DNA of 6,566 nucleotides from Chloroflexota bacterium (GTDB taxonomy: Bacteria; Chloroflexota; Dehalococcoidia; SAR202; UBA826), in NCBI GenBank assembly GCA_002696685.1, contig NZSI01000055.1:1-6566 (forward strand), written 5' to 3'. A model generated the notes under the pieces. The model did no database searches. It was not told the origin of the DNA and saw only the letters and a list, made by a program, of their open reading frames with translations. Shown piece by piece: positions 1-6,067 of this stretch. A program made the translations under genes and the position numbers. Position 1 is the stretch's first letter; the number at the start of each line of letters is the position of its first letter.

Positions 1-57
1 GTCCCTCAAAGACAAATGGAAACTTCAGTAGTATTAGAAAAACAAATTTGGAAGGAC

Positions 58-73
58 CCACCGAAATCGGTGG
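58..73. repeat. Short GC-rich hairpin in the leader region
   Basis: CCACCG and CGGTGG form a perfect 6-bp stem around the 4-nt loop AAAT. No T-run follows, so it does not look like an intrinsic terminator for a gene entering from the left. It could be a structured leader, a decayed terminator or chance. The rest of positions 1-235 contains no convincing gene, and I found no well-spaced -35/-10 pair for the cupin gene that follows. Confidence 0.25.
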
Positions 74-221
74 CGCAAACTGTCAGCAAGTAAGTTGTCG
101 ATAATAATGGACTATTAATTCCATACTGGTCTGGCCTTTGCAATCGACGTTTATGACTTATTAGAAGATTTGTGGGAACAACGCTCAACCCGCCAAATAC
201 GACACAGGGAAACAATAAACT

Positions 222-227
222 AGGAGG
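222..227 (+). promoter_or_regulatory. Strong ribosome binding site of the cupin gene
   Basis: AGGAGG is a full-length Shine-Dalgarno match, placed 8 nt before the ATG at 236. It fixes the start of the small cupin gene and supports the gene being translated despite its short length. Confidence 0.8.
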
Positions 228-235
228 ACAAAAAT

Positions 236-538
236 ATGGTGTCTGACGACAGAAACCTTGGAGACATAGCAACGCAATTGATTCTGGAGAACGATAAGGT
301 CAGGATTTGGAACCTTGTAGTAGCACCTGGGGAGTCAAGTGATTGGCATCTACACGAAAACGACTATGTAACAGTGGTAGTTGAAGGAGGCGATCTCAAC
401 GTTGAATACGATGACGGTTCAGTTGAGAGTAGCCCATCGCAGATTGGTAGCTGGCGCTACCACGGAGATCACAGAATTCATAGAGTAACCAATAACACAA
501 GTTCGACCTATAAAAACGTATTGATTGAACTCAAATAG
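236..538 (+). CDS. Small single-domain cupin protein
   Basis: A 100-residue protein that appears to be one cupin beta-barrel and nothing else. Residues 32-52 match cupin motif 1: G32, then H38-x-H40, then a glycine pair at 51-52. The second motif region holds H79 and H82, with N86 shortly after. H38, H40 and H82 are the likely metal ligands; the usual motif-1 glutamate is not clearly placed (E41 is close). There is no signal peptide or membrane segment, so it should be cytoplasmic. Small cupins of this kind include metal-dependent oxygenases, isomerases and ligand-binding proteins, and the sequence does not choose among them. It appears monocistronic: the next element downstream is a broken gene on the other strand. 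The start is fixed by the AGGAGG site. The fold is fairly sure; the substrate is unknown. Confidence 0.8.
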   Translation: MVSDDRNLGDIATQLILENDKVRIWNLVVAPGESSDWHLHENDYVTVVVEGGDLNVEYDDGSVESSPSQIGSWRYHGDHRIHRVTNNTSSTYKNVLIELK

Positions 539-684
539 TTTGTGATTTATGTGGAAGGATTAAGAGATTCATTCACATAACAGATTAGGAGCTCATACCA
601 AATAAACTCTTTTCCCTTCATTACCAAACACGTAGTGTGGTTGCCATGTTTACTTCCACTCTTATTAGTGTAGGTATGACAAGA

Positions 685-897
685 TCAGGCGAACCGATAC
701 TCTTGAGTTGAAACAATTAGTTGGATCATCCGTCCGACCTTGGCAGCATTCTCCGTTTTTAATTTATCAGTACTAAGATCTATATCACCAATCACATCGG
801 TATAATTATCCAATGCAGGTTGGGTTTCATCCCCTCCTTCGATAGGCCCTGTTAGGTCAAGACATTTATCAACTAGATCATTTGATCCCACTTTTTC
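685..897 (-). pseudogene. C-terminal relic of a DUF1800 family gene
   Basis: The reading frame on the minus strand encodes about 68 residues that align with the last 60 residues of the intact DUF1800 protein in this window (its residues 432-491). Shared blocks are LVD-x-CLDL-x-GP near the start and a QLIVS block near the end, closing in Y-x-FA at the stop in both. A complete family member is about 450-600 residues, so some 85% of the gene is missing. Homology stops at the edge of the tRNA-like repeat at 898. The nominal ATG at 921 and the first eight codons are read from that repeat, not from DUF1800 sequence. No ribosome binding site is evident. The divergence from the intact copy points to a different paralogue rather than a recent duplicate. 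The best reading is a gene severed by recombination at the repeat; whether the stub is expressed is unknown. Confidence 0.75.
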
Positions 898-939
898 TTC
901 GAATCCCTTTCTGGGCACCACTATTTTCTCCCCTGCCCT
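898..939 (+). repeat. Direct repeat copy A: tRNA 3'-end-like, att-site candidate
   Basis: On the plus strand this reads as the 3' part of a tRNA gene: T-loop TTCGAAT (898-904), 3' strand of the T-stem CCCTT (905-909), 3' acceptor strand TCTGGGC (910-916), discriminator A917 and CCA (918-920). The 5' T-stem strand and everything before it are absent; the sequence just upstream (CTTTTTC) does not pair. The match with copy B at 4991-5032 has 5 mismatches in 42 and runs 19 nt beyond CCA (CTATTTTCTCCCCTGCCCT here, one difference). It separates the DUF1800 relic from the promoter of the DUF1800-DUF1501-NHL block. A truncated tRNA end starting in the T-loop is a classic footprint of tyrosine-recombinase integration into tRNA genes. 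The att role is inference. Confidence 0.6.
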
Positions 940-959
940 AGAATTTTTGTATCCTTAAA

Positions 960-989
960 TTGACAGTCTGCTAACTCCCAATCTATATT
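960..989 (+). promoter_or_regulatory. Sigma70-type promoter for the DUF1800-DUF1501-NHL block
   Basis: The -35 box TTGACA (960-965) is a perfect consensus match, and the -10 box TATATT (984-989) differs at one position. The spacer is 18 nt. Transcription would begin near 996, about 35 nt before the first ATG of the DUF1800 gene. The promoter lies 20 bp inside the tRNA-like repeat, so the segment brings its own promoter. Confidence 0.5.
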
Positions 990-1030
990 GGCGTCTCAGA
1001 GTAAAGTTCGGATGCTTAAAAAGTGCGCTT

Positions 1031-2506
1031 ATGGGAGAAATGGTCTCGCCAGTTACGGTTGAATCCGAAAAAGCGAGTTCCCTAATTTCTTCAAAGGGGA
1101 TTTCGCATACTATGACTGATACTGATATAGCGTTGATGGCACACCTCATGAGGCGTGCTGGTTTCGGAGAGTCCCGTAGGCAGTTGGAAGACCGTGTATT
1201 TAATGGGTACGAAGCTACTGTCGAAGAGCTTCTGAGCCCCGAGACTCAGACACCGGTTGACCTCTACGACCTGTTCAGATACCAACCTTGGACATGGAAA
1301 CCAGGAACCATCCAGGGTATGGGCCACGCAAGCTGGCTCTACAGAATGCTTAATACCAAAGCGCCGCTACAAGAAAAGATGGCTTTGTTCTGGCATGGAG
1401 TTTTTGCCACTGGGGTTTCCAAGGTTGACCACTGGGATGAAATCACGGATTTGGTAGATATGCTGCGAGAGAATGGTATGGGAAGTTACCGCGAAATTCT
1501 TCTGGAAGTCGCTAAAAACCCTGCCATGATCTATTGGCTCGACAACAACGAGAACCACGCCCACGCAGTAAACGAGAATTGGGGGCGTGAGCTTCTTGAA
1601 CTATTTAGCATGGGAGTCGGGAATTACACGGAAGACGATGTGAGGGAATGCTCAAGGGCCTTTACCGGGTGGACTATCACTCCGAAGCTTCCAAGGTTCC
1701 CGATGGGTAGATTCGATTGGTTTTTCGAATACCGAGATGAGGATCACGACCATGGGGAGAAAACCTTCCTCGGCCAGACGGGAGATTTCAACGGCGACGA
1801 TATCATAGATATCATAGTCGAGCAGCCGGCGACCGCTCAGTTTGTCTGTCGCCATCTTTACAATTTCTTCGTAGCTGACGAACCACAGGTTCCTGCATGG
1901 TCTGTTACACCTCCCCGAGATCCTGAGGCTGTAAACATCCTCGCTAATGTGCTCGTAGAATCAAACTACGACATGCGTTCGGTCCTTCGTGTACTGTTCA
2001 ACTCCGATTTCTTCAAAGAAGCTAGATTCACTCGTCTTAAAAGCCCCGCTGAGGTGGTTATAAGTACTCTGAGGTTGGCAGGAGGATCCGAATTTCCAGC
2101 TCCGGGACTGGGTAATTTAGCACGGCAGACAGGATACATGGGTCAGGATTTGATGAATCCGCCCAGCGTGGAAGGTTGGCACACAGGTTCTGAGTGGATT
2201 AACTCCGGTTCACTGATGAGACGAACCAATTTTTTTGCTGACCTGGTAGGTGAGGTAGAACGTCCTGGGATTGAGGCTATCATAAGTGATCTTAAGGCCA
2301 GGGGGGATCTATCGCCAGAACAATTAGTCGATGGCTGCCTCGATTTAATGGGGCCCCTGGATATCAACGATGACTCAAGAGAAGAGCTTATAAGTCATGC
2401 GACCGAGGACGGCCCGGTCCAATGGGGAAAGAATGGTCTGTCTGAAAAACGAGTGGGTCAGATGCTTCAGCTGATAGTCTCGCTCAGAGATTATCAGTTC
2501 GCATAG
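1031..2506 (+). CDS. DUF1800 family protein
   Basis: A 491-residue protein with the landmarks of the DUF1800 family (Pfam PF08811). It has an N-terminal MRRAGFG block (40-46) and a WHGVFATG-type stretch near residue 120. The family's best-conserved block follows: NEN-x-GRELLELFSMG (181-195), then YTEDDV and RAFTGW. A DHDHGEKTFLG segment comes next, then PPSVEGW (377-383) with a downstream WINS and RR. The biochemical function is unknown. Members are usually paired with DUF1501, as here. Many relatives carry an export signal, but none is visible in this one. The start is uncertain: ATG 1031 has no clear Shine-Dalgarno, while ATG 1112 (residue 28) follows AAAGGGGA at 1093-1100 and sits just before the conserved region. 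The first start is kept because the promoter places the transcript start before it. A relic of a paralogue's C-terminus lies at 685-897 on the other strand. Confidence 0.9.
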   Translation: MGEMVSPVTVESEKASSLISSKGISHTMTDTDIALMAHLMRRAGFGESRRQLEDRVFNGYEATVEELLSPETQTPVDLYDLFRYQPWTWKPGTIQGMGHASWLYRMLNTKAPLQEKMALFWHGVFATGVSKVDHWDEITDLVDMLRENGMGSYREILLEVAKNPAMIYWLDNNENHAHAVNENWGRELLELFSMGVGNYTEDDVRECSRAFTGWTITPKLPRFPMGRFDWFFEYRDEDHDHGEKTFLGQTGDFNGDDIIDIIVEQPATAQFVCRHLYNFFVADEPQVPAWSVTPPRDPEAVNILANVLVESNYDMRSVLRVLFNSDFFKEARFTRLKSPAEVVISTLRLAGGSEFPAPGLGNLARQTGYMGQDLMNPPSVEGWHTGSEWINSGSLMRRTNFFADLVGEVERPGIEAIISDLKARGDLSPEQLVDGCLDLMGPLDINDDSREELISHATEDGPVQWGKNGLSEKRVGQMLQLIVSLRDYQFA

Positions 2507-2531
2507 CACTTTGATGACATTGTAAATGCCT

Positions 2532-2548
2532 GATATTTGGCAAATATC
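2532..2548. repeat. Perfect 8-bp inverted repeat between DUF1800 and DUF1501
   Basis: GATATTTG and CAAATATC are exact reverse complements around a single central G. The palindrome lies in the 57-nt gap between the two genes and ends 2 nt before the Shine-Dalgarno of DUF1501. As RNA it could fold into a hairpin with a 3-nt loop and affect translation or mRNA processing; as DNA it could be an operator. There is no T-run, so it is not a terminator. Confidence 0.4.
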
Positions 2549-2563
2549 CTGAAGGAGATCCGA

Positions 2564-3700
2564 ATGACCACGGTCCAGAAAGACCCTGTCTTAGTAGTAC
2601 TGCAACTGTCAGGAGGTAACGACTACCTAAACACGGTCATACCCTTTACTGACCCTCTGTACCGCGATTACCGACCCACTGTGGCGATTCCCGAGGACGA
2701 AGTTTTGACCATATCTGATGATCTCGGTTTTCACCCTAGTATGGGGCCGGTTCGTGACATGTATCAAAAGGGTAACGTTGCAATCATACATGGTGTGGGT
2801 TACGAGAATGCACCTCGTTCACACTTCCGTTCTATGGATATATGGCACACATGCGAACCTGACACTTTGGGCACGGAGGGCTGGCTGGGACAAGTTATCC
2901 GGGATATCGACCCCAACAAGGAGAACGTGGTCACCGGCGTCAGTTTTGGTCCCAGTATGTTCCGGGCTATGGCCTTGCCCGGAGTACCAATAGCAACCGT
3001 CGACGACCTTAGTAACTACGGTTTGTTAACGGGTATAACTGAACAACTTCAGCGAGACCGTATTCTGCAGCGTTACAAGAACCTGTATGCGCAGAATATC
3101 GGCAGGGGTGCTGTTATGGAATTTCTTGGCCAAACAGGACTCGATGCTCTGAGGGGCGCAGATGTGCTGAGTGAGGCTCCGGAGAGTTACTCATCCACTG
3201 TGGAGTATTCGGATAACACAATATCCCAAAAACTCAAAGGAATTGCTCAGATACATCTCGCGGATCTCGGCACCCGAATCTTTTATTCTGACCACGGCAG
3301 TTTCGACAGCCATTCCAATCAACTAGGTATGCATGCCACTTTATGGAGCGAAGTGTCTGTAGCAATTCAGGATTTCTTCGACGACCTGCGAGAACATGAT
3401 GCAGCAGAAAACGTAGTGATGTTCATATTCTCTGAATTTGGACGCAGGACCCACGACAATGGATCAGGAACGGATCATGGAGCGGCAGGGGTGACTTTCG
3501 CCATAGGCGATAGGGTGAAAGGGGGTGAATACGGTGCCTACCCGTCTACGAAGCGTGAAGACCTGGAGCAGGGAGACCTTGTACCAAGTACAGACTTTCG
3601 AGGCGTGTATTCCACAATTTTGGAAGACTGGCTTGGTATGGATGCCAAACCCATAGTCGGTGGAACGTTCGAAAAACCCCAGTTCATCGAGGCCCTATGA
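2564..3700 (+). CDS. DUF1501 family protein (alkaline-phosphatase-like superfamily)
   Basis: A 378-residue protein matching DUF1501, which Pfam places in the alkaline-phosphatase-like clan. Visible landmarks are LQLSGGND (13-20) at the start of the core, HGVGY and a FRSMD block in the first third, SDHGSFDSH (242-250), and SEFGRR (290-295) followed by GTDHG (302-306). These Asp/His clusters correspond to the places where this superfamily binds metal, but catalysis by DUF1501 is not established. Family members usually begin with a twin-arginine export signal. This one starts almost directly at the core, so it is probably cytoplasmic. ATG 2564 is chosen because GAAGGAG (2551-2557) sits 6 nt upstream; an in-frame TTG at 2537 would lie inside a palindrome with no binding site. 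It follows DUF1800 by 57 nt and is almost certainly co-transcribed with it. Confidence 0.9.
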   Translation: MTTVQKDPVLVVLQLSGGNDYLNTVIPFTDPLYRDYRPTVAIPEDEVLTISDDLGFHPSMGPVRDMYQKGNVAIIHGVGYENAPRSHFRSMDIWHTCEPDTLGTEGWLGQVIRDIDPNKENVVTGVSFGPSMFRAMALPGVPIATVDDLSNYGLLTGITEQLQRDRILQRYKNLYAQNIGRGAVMEFLGQTGLDALRGADVLSEAPESYSSTVEYSDNTISQKLKGIAQIHLADLGTRIFYSDHGSFDSHSNQLGMHATLWSEVSVAIQDFFDDLREHDAAENVVMFIFSEFGRRTHDNGSGTDHGAAGVTFAIGDRVKGGEYGAYPSTKREDLEQGDLVPSTDFRGVYSTILEDWLGMDAKPIVGGTFEKPQFIEAL

Positions 3701-3796
3701 TTGGCAAAATACGGGATGTCGGAACTCAAAATAACACCAATAATGAGGCTGTAATTTTGAATTCCGGGCTGGAATGTTGAAAACGAGAAGGTAAAA
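3701..3796 (+). other. Intergenic gap between DUF1501 and the NHL gene
   Basis: The 96-nt gap has no convincing terminator or consensus promoter. A weak hairpin ATTCC-GGGCT-GGAAT (3761-3775, 5 bp) lies before the Shine-Dalgarno GAGAAGG (3784-3790). The lack of a terminator supports read-through from DUF1501 into the NHL gene. Confidence 0.4.
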
Positions 3797-4831
3797 ATGC
3801 TAACACAGACAATACTAGGCCGAGTTTACGATTACAGTCATGCCGTAGGCGGGTTGTATCTACCACAGATAGTGGGCGTTGCCTTCGGTGAATGTGACAG
3901 TGTGTACACAATAAGTAGGCCTACAGATGCTATCTCCGGTGTGCCATGGAACAAGACTGGTGTTGGTGCCAAAATTGTAAAAATTACGATAGGTGACGTG
4001 CCTGGCGACGAGGAACATATACTGGACATCGGTCGATACGGGGATGCTGATGGAGAGTTTATATGGCCTGCGGGTATTGCGTTAGACAGTAATGAGAATA
4101 TTTATGTTACTGACGAGTGGATGAATCGGGTCTCCGTATTTGATAGTGAGGGTAATTTCCTAAAGCATTGGGGAGAAGGTGGTCAGAATGACGGCCAGTT
4201 CAATCACCCGGCGGGCATCGACATCGACACCGAAGACAACGCTATTGTTGTTGATAGCCTAAATCACAGAGTTCAAAAATTTACCAAGGATGGTAATTTT
4301 CTAGGTGAATGGGGAGGATTTGGTGAAGGACAGGGGGAGTTGAACTCTCCTTGGGGGATTGGTCTTGACGATCAAAACAACGTCTACGTTGCTGACCACA
4401 AAAATCATCTCGCGCAGAAGTTTTCACCTGACGGAGAGTATCTGATGGCCTTCGGGAGTGAAGGAACCGGGCGTGGTCAGTTGACACGTCCCTCCGACGT
4501 TACCGTTGATTCCGACGGTGATGTTTACGTTTGCGACTGGGCCAACGATCGTGTGCAGGTATATGGGCCTGATGGTGACTTCATCACCACATTCATCGGT
4601 GACGCACAGGAACTTGCCAAGTGGCACAAACAGACGGTTGATTCCAACATCGACGTGATAAAAGCTCGCCGTAGAGTTTACTCCCTTGAACCTGAATGGA
4701 GATTCGCCATGCCCACGGCTGTAGAGTTTGATCATGCCAGGAACCGCCTGATGGTAGCTGACACGCAAAGGGGGCGGATTCAGATATATAACAAGCTCAA
4801 TAATTACATGGAGCCCCAGTTTAATCTGTAA
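3797..4831 (+). CDS. NHL-repeat six-bladed beta-propeller protein
   Basis: A 344-residue protein built almost entirely of NHL repeats. Four clear repeats run at about 86-126, 133-173, 180-220 and 227-266, each with a G-x-[FL]-x-x-P opening, a Y-V-x-D type strand and an NxR/NxH turn. A fifth, looser repeat follows at about 305-332 (MPTAVEFD, VADTQRGRI). Residues 22-75 look like a degenerate first blade, giving six blades. A charged insert of roughly 37 residues (267-303) separates blades five and six. There is no signal peptide, transmembrane segment, RING, B-box or kinase domain, so this is a free-standing soluble propeller, probably a scaffold or ligand binder. A lactonase or lyase role cannot be excluded. 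The start is supported by GAGAAGG 6 nt upstream. It follows DUF1501 by 96 nt in the same direction, so a shared role is inferred. Confidence 0.87.
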   Translation: MLTQTILGRVYDYSHAVGGLYLPQIVGVAFGECDSVYTISRPTDAISGVPWNKTGVGAKIVKITIGDVPGDEEHILDIGRYGDADGEFIWPAGIALDSNENIYVTDEWMNRVSVFDSEGNFLKHWGEGGQNDGQFNHPAGIDIDTEDNAIVVDSLNHRVQKFTKDGNFLGEWGGFGEGQGELNSPWGIGLDDQNNVYVADHKNHLAQKFSPDGEYLMAFGSEGTGRGQLTRPSDVTVDSDGDVYVCDWANDRVQVYGPDGDFITTFIGDAQELAKWHKQTVDSNIDVIKARRRVYSLEPEWRFAMPTAVEFDHARNRLMVADTQRGRIQIYNKLNNYMEPQFNL

Positions 4832-4866
4832 AAATTAGGGCCCGACCGATATAGGCTGGCAATTCC

Positions 4867-4907
4867 CTATCTAGAGGTCCCAATTGGAAAACGCGAGTTC
4901 TAGATAG
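4867..4907. repeat. Perfect 9-bp inverted repeat after the NHL gene
   Basis: CTATCTAGA (4867-4875) and TCTAGATAG (4899-4907) are exact reverse complements with a 23-nt loop. They lie 35 nt after the NHL stop codon and about 80 nt before tRNA-like copy B. The stem is AT-rich and no T-run follows it directly, so it is a poor intrinsic terminator. Paired arms near a suspected recombination site could be recombinase or excisionase arm sites, but that is speculation. Confidence 0.4.
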
Positions 4908-4982
4908 ACAACCATCGTCTTGGATGAGTCACGCTGACACTTTTTCGTTAGACATCGCCTGTTCAATATTGAAAATCGTAGG

Positions 4983-5032
4983 AATGGGAGTTCGAGTCTC
5001 CTCCTGGGCACCACTTTTTTCTCCCCTGCCCT
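4983..5032 (+). repeat. Direct repeat copy B: tRNA(Leu)-like 3' end, att-site candidate
   Basis: This copy keeps the whole T-arm. The stem GGGAG (4986-4990) pairs with CTCCT (4998-5002), including one G-T pair, around the loop TTCGAGT (4991-4997). The 3' acceptor strand CCTGGGC (5003-5009), discriminator A5010 and CCA (5011-5013) follow. The GGGAG-TTCGAGT-CTCC arm, discriminator A and GGGCACCA end resemble bacterial tRNA-Leu. The expected 5' acceptor strand (GCCCAGG), D-arm and an acceptable anticodon arm are absent upstream, so it is a fragment and not a working gene. Positions 4991-5032 match copy A (898-939) with 5 differences, including 19 nt past CCA (18 of 19 identical). Confidence 0.6.
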
Positions 5033-5113
5033 GTTGGTTCTGCCAATTCAAAGCTGATGGTGAGACATCCATCATGAAGGAATCTAACACTGATGGGTTG
5101 AAAATATTATTAG

Positions 5114-6067
5114 CTAGATCCTTATCCCAAACTCATCTTTAAAGTCTTGCCACACATTTTCTGGGACTTCATTGGTGGCGCTTTTGTATACCTCGTCAAA
5201 TTCTTTTAGGTTAGACGGGCCGGTAAGAACAATGCCATTCCCCTTAACTGGCGCCTGGAGAGCAAATTGAATCGCAAGGTCACGGATGTTCAAACCTCGG
5301 GTGTCACACCATTCCCACATCCTGTGTGCAGTGGGTACCACCAATGGGTCTGTTGGTCCTCCGACGGCCGCAGGCGTAAGGACCCTGTTGTCAGCCTCTG
5401 GAGCTTCTTTTTCAACGTCTATTCCCGGTTCCGGACCTGCTAGAAGAGAAGCAAGTAATGGGCTGCCCAAAATGATTCCCACATCATGTTCAAGAGCTAA
5501 TGGAATTGTTGTTTCGGCAAGAGATTGAGAAAGTAAGCTGTAGTCGAAAAATGATAAAACAATATCTATTTCCCCTGTCTCGATCGCTCGTTTATGGAAT
5601 TCAGGTTGTCGTACGCCTATCCCAATGTGCCCGATACGGTTTCTAGCTTTCCAATTGACCAATACATCTAAACATTCGAGTAAGGGTGTTTCTATGTCGT
5701 AGCGGGGACCATGTATCAGTACTGAATCCACAAAATCTGTTCTGAGCAGATTGAAACTGTTTTCCAGGCTCCATGTGGTTGCTTCCCTTGAAAAGTCTCG
5801 GAGAAACCTTGGATGGGAGCCTACCTTAGTCTGAAGGTACACTTGTTCCCTCCATCCGCCAGTTAGTGCCAATCCGACACGAGACTCGCTCACCCCGTAG
5901 TAAGGTGAAGTATCAATAAAATTGATTCCTCGTTTAATCGCTTCATGGATGGTTTCCACAGCCTCATTATTTGGACGTTCAGGATCGCCTAAATACCCGG
6001 CCCCTAGTCCGAGTGCCTTTGGTCTCATCTCAGTGCGTCCTAATCGTCTGTCTTCCAGATCAACCAT
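5114..6067 (-). CDS. Aldo/keto reductase family oxidoreductase
   Basis: A 317-residue protein of normal length for the aldo/keto reductase superfamily, a TIM barrel using NAD(P)(H) to reduce aldehydes or ketones or oxidise alcohols and sugars. The N-terminal RRLGRTEM start is typical. The complete catalytic tetrad is visible: D52 and Y57 in DTSPYYG, K81 in QTKVG, and H119 in LIHGPR. The cofactor side shows GSPLLASLLAG near 202-212 and the C-terminal GIVLTGPSNLKEF near 279-291. The YYG-SE pattern and overall shape recall the D-threo-aldose / L-fucose / pyridoxal dehydrogenase branch, but the substrate cannot be fixed from sequence. There is no export signal, so it is cytoplasmic. AAGGAG lies 5 nt before the start (plus-strand 6073-6078). 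It converges on the NHL gene, and its stop is about 80 bp from tRNA-like copy B. It is intact and seems to be a single-gene unit. Confidence 0.93.
   Translation of the reverse strand: MVDLEDRRLGRTEMRPKALGLGAGYLGDPERPNNEAVETIHEAIKRGINFIDTSPYYGVSESRVGLALTGGWREQVYLQTKVGSHPRFLRDFSREATTWSLENSFNLLRTDFVDSVLIHGPRYDIETPLLECLDVLVNWKARNRIGHIGIGVRQPEFHKRAIETGEIDIVLSFFDYSLLSQSLAETTIPLALEHDVGIILGSPLLASLLAGPEPGIDVEKEAPEADNRVLTPAAVGGPTDPLVVPTAHRMWEWCDTRGLNIRDLAIQFALQAPVKGNGIVLTGPSNLKEFDEVYKSATNEVPENVWQDFKDEFGIRI

Larger units (their letters stand above)
898..5032 (+). mobile_element. Candidate integrated cargo segment bounded by tRNA-like direct repeats
   Basis: The segment lies between two direct 42-nt repeats that look like tRNA 3' ends, with a repeat-to-repeat period of 4093 bp. 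It carries a promoter and three co-directional genes (DUF1800, DUF1501, NHL propeller). It contains no integrase, excisionase, replication or transfer gene, so if mobile it depends on a recombinase encoded elsewhere, or it is a decayed remnant. The left boundary coincides with truncation of a DUF1800 relic, which supports a recombination event there. No complete tRNA is present at either end, so the repeats may be internal scars of a larger or tandem integration region whose intact tRNA lies outside the window, probably to the left given the orientation. The alternative is an old segmental duplication of a repeat without mobility. Confidence 0.4.

Noticed and set aside
6..272. 88-residue minus-strand frame over the cupin leader
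   Set aside because: It overlaps the cupin start and its strong Shine-Dalgarno, has odd composition and no family resemblance. Treated as chance.
2537..2563. TTG start adding nine residues to DUF1501
   Set aside because: The TTG lies inside the palindrome at 2532-2548 and has no Shine-Dalgarno, whereas ATG 2564 has GAAGGAG at 6 nt and begins just before the conserved core.
4424..4768. 114-residue minus-strand frame inside the NHL gene
   Set aside because: It is fully antisense to clear NHL repeats. Its length is explained by the repetitive composition of the opposite strand.
4928..5013. A complete tRNA-Leu gene ending at 5013
   Set aside because: The T-arm and acceptor 3' strand are good, but no GCCCAGG-like 5' strand or D-arm is present at the needed distance. 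TTCAATATTGAA upstream leaves too small a loop for an anticodon arm. Kept only as a fragment.
898..5032. Insertion sequence or transposon bounded by inverted repeats
   Set aside because: The flanking copies are direct, not inverted. No transposase or target-site duplication is seen, and the copies read as tRNA ends.
5055..5074. Hairpin TGATGG / CCATCA as reductase terminator
   Set aside because: The stem is only 6 bp with an 8-nt loop, and there is no T-run on the reductase transcript side. Too weak to call.
4924..5142. 72-residue plus-strand reading frame spanning tRNA-like copy B
   Set aside because: It runs through the tRNA-like fragment and overlaps the end of the aldo/keto reductase on the other strand. 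It shows no recognisable domain and no good ribosome binding site.
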